Assembly: GCA_024704765.1 (NCBI GenBank)
Contig: JAKMXF010000360.1
Location: 80,395-144,394 of the forward strand
From: Oopsacas minuta
Taxonomy: Eukaryota; Porifera; Hexactinellida; Lyssacinosida; Leucopsacidae
Direction: 5' to 3'
Length of the DNA: 64,000 bases
Shown: one piece after another, positions 59,160 through 64,000 of the stretch
Position numbering within the stretch: the first letter of the stretch is position 1
How the letters are laid out: each line of letters starts with the position of its first letter
Translations under genes and position numbers: made by a program
Notes under the pieces: model-generated
Database searches by the model: none
Seen by the model: the letters and a program-made list of their open reading frames with translations, nothing else
Told to the model about the DNA's origin: nothing

Positions 59160-62018
59160 ATGAGTGAGGATGAGAGAGCTGTATTCAAAGCATTTCTGTT
59201 CTCCGGGGATACGGAATGTAGAGCTTGGAATTTGCTATACCGTGTGCTAATACAACTAAAGTTTGTGTCAGATGGAACCTCAGTAAAATTGCTTGGAATT
59301 CACGAACAGAAAGAATCTTTCGTTTATGAAATTTCTCTTCAATCAAACATCTCAGTTAAAATGAAATCTGATTTTGTTCAGTGGCACATAAAAATAACTG
59401 ATTGTATAGAATCAATGGGAGCCAAATTCTTGACACCTTCTGAAGCTGACAAATTCCTTTCCTGTTTTCAACAGCTCTTAGAAGATGTAAAATCAAGACA
59501 ACAAGTCAGTTTACATTCCTTTCTTTCTCGTGGTAGCTATGTTATTGAATTATTCTTTTTTTAGAAACTATCTCGCCTGAGCTTAGACCTACAGCCTGTC
59601 ATAATTCCTCACCCCTCGGTCCGTCCATCCTCTGCTCTACAGCTGACAGTTTCTCTCCCTGACGGACGGAAAAGAACTGAATCTGTCTCTCACTCTACTA
59701 GACTCAGAGAAGTTCTGGCTAAAGTCTGCCAGGCAGAGCGTTTGTCGCTTAAATATCATTACCTCAAACCTGAGAAACTCTGCTTAGATCCAGAACCAGC
59801 TCCTCTGGATATGGAACTAACTGTAGGAGAGGTTAAAGTGTCAAAACTCCAGCTGGTGGACAGACGGGCAGAGAGGGACAATAATAACGCCGGTAAGATA
59901 TCATTTCTGAGGGCCTGGAGCTCTGGAGATTCAGATAAGGATAGCAGTAAACAGGTTACTTTACTGAATGGAACTTTCAGGAAGTTTGATCAACATGTTA
60001 TATCAGGTACTAATCAATCAGCTGATTATATATAGGTGTTAGTTTCATATATTATCTCTTTAGATATCGCTAGTGAAGGAGTTGAATTCGTGTCTCCTAC
60101 TAGAGTTATTTCTGAGAGACTAGAGGGAGCGGAGAGAGTAGAGAGTCCTATTGATAGCGTTGACGAAGCAGAACTGGCAGCTCCTTTCAGAGATGTTTTC
60201 CGGCAAGAATTACCTAAGTTTGTTACTAGTTTAACCTCTTTAATACTAAAACGGTTAATGAATAGTTCTGGAAATTTATTATTTTGTATTAGACGCAGCA
60301 GCTCACTGAGGTCTCGTGCTCAAGAAGAAACTTCTCTAGACAAAGCTCTCTTTTCGGATAATCTCTGCTCTTCTATCGACACCGCTAGACCCAGCTCTCT
60401 ATCAAGAATAACATTCTCTGAGTCTGATATTAGAGAAGCATTCAACCACTCAGAACACAAGCCTGGTACTCCTAACAGACGTAGAGCACCTAAACCTCCA
60501 AAATCCCTTCCTAAGGAATCGGAGAATATATTGGATTTCCTTCAAGAGAAGAGTAAGAAATCCTCACAGGTTCCTTTGTTTAAAGTTCCTCAAGAGATCT
60601 CCAGTCAGTTACAGGATGAATTTAGTCAGAAGCTAGTAGCTATCCGAGCAAGATCTCCTGACCTGACAACACAACTGAACAATAAGAATGCTCCCTTGGA
60701 GCCTCTGGCCTCTTCCACACCGGACAAGAAAGCGATCAAACCGAGGCCTCAAATAGCTCCTAAGCCTGCTCATTTAGTAGTGTCTAGAATTAAGCAGACG
60801 GAGCCCTCATTCCCTCTGTACCCCTCTACTCCTCCGACAGAGGCTCTGCTCACCAGTGATCACGGTACCTGTCGTGGAGTTTCAGGTCGTGTCGCTATCT
60901 GGCGCGCTAAGGAAATTGGTCAGACCGATCAACAACAACAACAGCTTGTGTTCCGCCCTCAGACATCCGGCCTATTCGAATCAGAACCACTAGTATTCAA
61001 TTTACCAGGACCTCCCCCAGACTCTCCTCCTCTCACTCCACCCCCTATGAGGTTCCCGACGGATTGTGACACATTATCCGAGCCAATCGAATTGGAGAGT
61101 TTGATTCCTCCTCCATTAGACGAGTTCTACCAATCAGATCTGTTACCTAGTTCCCCGCCTTCTCCTCATATTCTAAAAATAGAATCTGAATTGATTTCTA
61201 CTGACATAGACGATGACGTCATTACTGATATTGACCAATTGAATGCTAGCGATAATATTCCTGAGGATATGATAGTGTTACCGCCTCCTCACTTCTCAAC
61301 TTTATCAGAGAATGAATTCGTAGATTATCCGCCACCATCCCCGCTGAGACTGTTCCTCAGTCCCAGCTACGGATTAACCGAGAGTATAGATCCTCCCCCA
61401 CCCACTCATCAATCAAATTATCGAGTTGAACCTCTAGAAACTAATGATATAGTTACCGATTTGGATGATAAGAGTGCAATTCCTGATTTGAACACACAAC
61501 GTGTAGCTGAGCTATTGACCGCTGCAGCTAACTCTCTGAATAAAGAAGGGACTGATAGACCGACAGAAGCATCAGAGCTTGTTAGAGCAGCATTAGATTT
61601 AATCGCCAGAGACTCAAAGGTAAACAATTTGTATTTACATTTATTGTGTTTATTTACTTGTTTACTTGTGTAGAAGAGTGTCCCAGAATTTCTGATCAGA
61701 TCTTCCTACCATAAGTCAGACGAAGAGACAGAAGCGCTGCAGAGAGAAGCTCCAGACTTTACAAAGTTCGGACAAGACTTCAAGGCCTGTATGAAAGATA
61801 TTATCTCTGATAATCCAACTGTGTTAAGGCCATCCTCTGATGACGTATTCCGAGCTAGGGAGGTTGTAGAGACCGATTCAAACGAGTCACAGGGCTCTGA
61901 AGCAGGAGATGTTGTTAGTGCAGTAGCTAAAGCAATGAAAGAGAGAAGACAACAAATAGAAAACACGATTTCTCTCTCTGATCCCTCTCATTCATCAATC
62001 CTTGATGATTGGAAATAG
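59160..62018 (+). CDS. EVH1/WH1 plus cordon-bleu-type ubiquitin-like protein
   Basis: Four exons (59160-59504, 59566-60006, 60063-61619, 61674-62018) give 895 residues. The first 115 residues look like an EVH1/WH1 domain: VKLLGIHEQKESFVYEI, FVQWHI, then GAKFLTPSEADKFLSCFQQL. The second exon contains a ubiquitin-like fold like the Cobl domain: LQLTVSLPDGRKRTESVSH, TRLREVLAKVCQAERL, HYLKPEKLCLD. The long tail is disordered and proline-rich (RRAPKPPKSLPKE, PGPPPDSPPLTPPP) and ends in a helix AVAKAMKERRQQIENTI that resembles an actin-binding WH2-type helix. An actin-assembly role is inferred. A possible 39-base intron at 60,254-60,292 has GT...AG ends but stays in frame. Cobl proteins in vertebrates have no EVH1 domain. 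Confidence 0.65.
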
Positions 62019-62740
62019 TTTATTTGCATTATATCCCCCTATTGTATCTATTTTCGCTTATGCTCACATTTGATACATATATTATACAAGCAACCAAATC
62101 TGCTTTCATAAATTACTAGCAAAGTTTTCATGAGATTACAATTGGGTGAATAGAATTGTGAAGAAAAATTATACCAACATAGTTTGCAGTATCTTTGCAA
62201 ATCCGACAAAATATAATAGAATTATAGGACGAAGTTCTAACAAATTCGTTGGTATTCTCATAATTACAAGAGAATGTTCGTATAATCATTAAAATATTTT
62301 CATATCACCCTAGCTATATTTGTTTTAGTCGAGAAGATGAGCGGCAGCCCTCCTGTTTCAAAGAAAGAATAGCGGTTGTTCTACGTTGTCAGTAATTCCT
62401 GTACTTGTTATACTAGCTGTACGAATAATACTTCCTGGAAGTCTCTAATGATCAAAGCGGAAGCCAGCTGAAGTTCCTTTAAGCGGACGAAATGTAGCTG
62501 GAAGACACTGAAATAGAGAGACGAGCATAGACAGGAAGTTTACTCTATCTCATAGACAGCTGATAGAATCGCTTGAGAGGAGAACCTGAGCATTAGAGTA
62601 GAGTAAATGCATCGCAGTGAACGATTTGATGTCATTGTAGAAGAATTTGAGGGCTGTGAGTGGATCAGAGTATTTACAACTGCCTAACAAGAATGAATTT
62701 TGACAGGATTATCTCTCTAGCTTATCATTTACTTTATAGG
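62019..62740. other. Spacer after EVH1-Cobl gene
   Basis: No supported gene. Includes ATGAGCGGCAGCC at about 62,338 followed quickly by a stop, perhaps an untranslated exon of the fragment below. Confidence 0.4.
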
Positions 62741-63077
62741 TCCCGGGATATTTCTGAAATGTCCGCTGGCTGGTTCCCCTCAACAAATTGAACTTTGGTT
62801 CTCTCAAACATTAGAGGAGTACATATTTCCATATTTGCGACAAATAGCTGGAAATTCTCTTAAACAGGACATACCTCTAACTGAGTTTATGCAACAAGTT
62901 CTCAGGACCTGTCCAATCAAATTCCTTCAGAACAAAGTCAGAACTACGAAACTAATAATTTTAAAAAGATTGACCAAATATTCAATTAAATGTTATTATT
63001 CTTTACGGATTATATCTTATAAATCTGTATTAATTAAACAACAAAGTACTTTGTTTGAGATGAAATTGGAACAATGA
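62741..63077 (+). pseudogene. Orphan exon resembling neuron navigator / CTTNBP2 C-terminus
   Basis: After a plausible acceptor (ctttatag) the frame reads GPGIFLKCPLAG, then IELWFSQTLEEYIFPYL and DIPLTEFMQQVLRTCP, ending at a stop at 63,075. Navigator and CTTNBP2 proteins have a similar stretch near their AAA-like end (GPxxFLxCP ... WFxxLW...IxPYL). No upstream exon of such a protein was found here, so it could be a single last exon of a gene with a long intron, or a fragment. The assignment is by motif only. The last 40 residues are low-quality and Lys/Ile-rich. Confidence 0.4.
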
Positions 63078-63269
63078 ATCGTGAATTTGTTAACTGAAGA
63101 TTACATAAATATGATCAAGTTGCACCAGAGATTATAATAATCATAAGGAAATGTGATCAACTACTATTGTGAAGAATAATAGCAAAATATACGAAAGAAA
63201 TAAAGGGACAAGAGACCGTCAATACGTAACGTAATGTACTAAGGGGTTGGACAGTCCATATAGATATGT

Positions 63270-63558
63270 GTTCTAATACTTAATAGGAATGCTCTTATAA
63301 TTCTAAGAAATGCCCCTATAAGGAAATGCTCTCATAATTATAAGAAATGCCCCTATAAGGAATGCTCTTATAATATAAGAAAATTATAAGAAATGCCCCT
63401 ATAAGGAATGCTCTTATAATTATAAGAAATGCCCCTATAAGGAATGCTCTTATAATTATAAGAAATGCCCGTATAAGGAATGCTATTATAATTATAAGAA
63501 ATGCCCCTATAAGGAATGCTATTATAATTATAAGAAATGCCCCTATAAGGAATGCTAT
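63270..63558. repeat. Satellite-like tandem array, about 34-36-bp unit
   Basis: At least seven copies of a unit containing AAGGAATGCTCTTATAATTA and TAAGAAATGCCCCTAT. Copies differ by single bases and short gaps. Many units are themselves AT-rich palindromic (TATAATTATA). Confidence 0.9.
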
Positions 63559-63601
63559 TAGGCTAATTTAAAATTTATAACCGGTCCAGTTAAGTAATCA
63601 A

Positions 63602-64000
63602 GTTTGATTAGATTCTAGCTGAAAAGGGTGAACCAAGAGGACGGCTGTGCATCTAAGGAAGTGAACTACCTTCAGGGCAAGTGGAGTGGATAATGTGTAC
63701 TAAATGATAGAAATCCGTTGTTATAGACGATGGATAATGTGTGCGAATACGTAGAAGAAGAGGAAATTCAAGTAAATGTTTGAAATAGGGACGAGCGAGA
63801 CTTTGATTGGATTCTAGCTGAAAAGGGTGAACCAAGGGGACGGCTGTGTGGATTTCTGTGCTAGTTGACTAGCTGATCGGAGTGTTGACTTGATTAGTTA
63901 TGAACTGAACCAGAGAGGAGGACTTAAAGGTTATTTCAAGTAGATGAATGTAGGCGGATGGCGTTTGATTGGATTCTAGCTGAAAAGGGTGAACCGGGGG
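63602..64000. repeat. Dispersed repeat with conserved 37-bp block
   Basis: The block TTTGATTGGATTCTAGCTGA then AAAGGGTGAACC recurs at about 63,602, 63,803 and 63,965, the third cut by the window end. The first two are followed by GGACGGCTGTG. Spacing is about 200 and 163 bases, so the units vary in length. Probably the edge of a satellite or repeated element. Confidence 0.8.

Overview
The window is animal nuclear DNA. It is AT-rich and gene-dense, and most genes are cut into many short exons by introns of about 50-100 bases with GT...AG ends. It carries metazoan genes: a Scribble-type LRR-PDZ protein, a GLI zinc-finger factor, a full Pumilio, CEP164, a GCLC and a Notch-ligand N-terminal (MNNL-like) module. 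Very short introns, high gene density and this mix of conserved and odd genes best fit a sponge, probably a demosponge. That placement is inference; no rRNA or mitochondrial sequence is present to settle it.

Layout. 1-7,650 is a transposon graveyard. It holds a nearly intact intron-bearing integrase element (Ginger-like, minus strand), a ZBED5-like hAT fossil, a KDZ-like scrap, a HIRAN-like fragment and the 3' end of a pogo/Tigger transposase, plus small palindromic elements. 8,000-16,660 is a cluster of fast-evolving putative cell-surface genes. It contains two FN3-type receptors that are structural paralogues but end differently (one with a transmembrane segment and YxxM/YxNL tail, one with a poly-Thr stalk and a bare hydrophobic end), an MNNL-like membrane protein lacking DSL/EGF, and a 115-residue membrane protein with almost no ectodomain. 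17,338-32,653 holds conserved plus-strand genes: V-ATPase subunit B, USO1/p115, LARP4, an unknown 314-residue protein, erlin, Abraxas and DDX6. 33,052-40,796 is minus-strand: Scribble/LAP, a YxxP docking-like protein and an SFT2 protein. 41,487-62,018 is plus-strand: Pumilio, GCLC, a thioredoxin-like membrane protein without CxxC, an atypical MAP2K, GLI, an atypical Rab, a small coiled-coil protein, CEP164, and an EVH1 plus cordon-bleu-type protein. 62,019-64,000 holds an orphan NAV-like exon and satellite-like repeats.

How genes relate. The conserved genes are ordinary housekeeping functions: vesicle traffic (USO1, SFT2, Rab, V-ATPase), mRNA fate (LARP4, DDX6 and Pumilio all act on translation and decay), ER quality control (erlin), K63 deubiquitination scaffolds (Abraxas), glutathione synthesis (GCLC) and cilia (CEP164). 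No operon-like logic is claimed. For nine multi-exon genes I checked that the exon lengths I assign add up to a multiple of three.

Two sequence-wide signals stand out. The hexamer CAGCTG, and TTCACACCT/TTAACACCT, recur far more often than base composition predicts; the second clusters in introns a short way upstream of 3' splice sites. At least two short inverted-repeat element families (A and B) are scattered through introns and spacers. The most novel candidates are the receptor cluster at 8-16.7 kb and the EVH1-Cobl protein.
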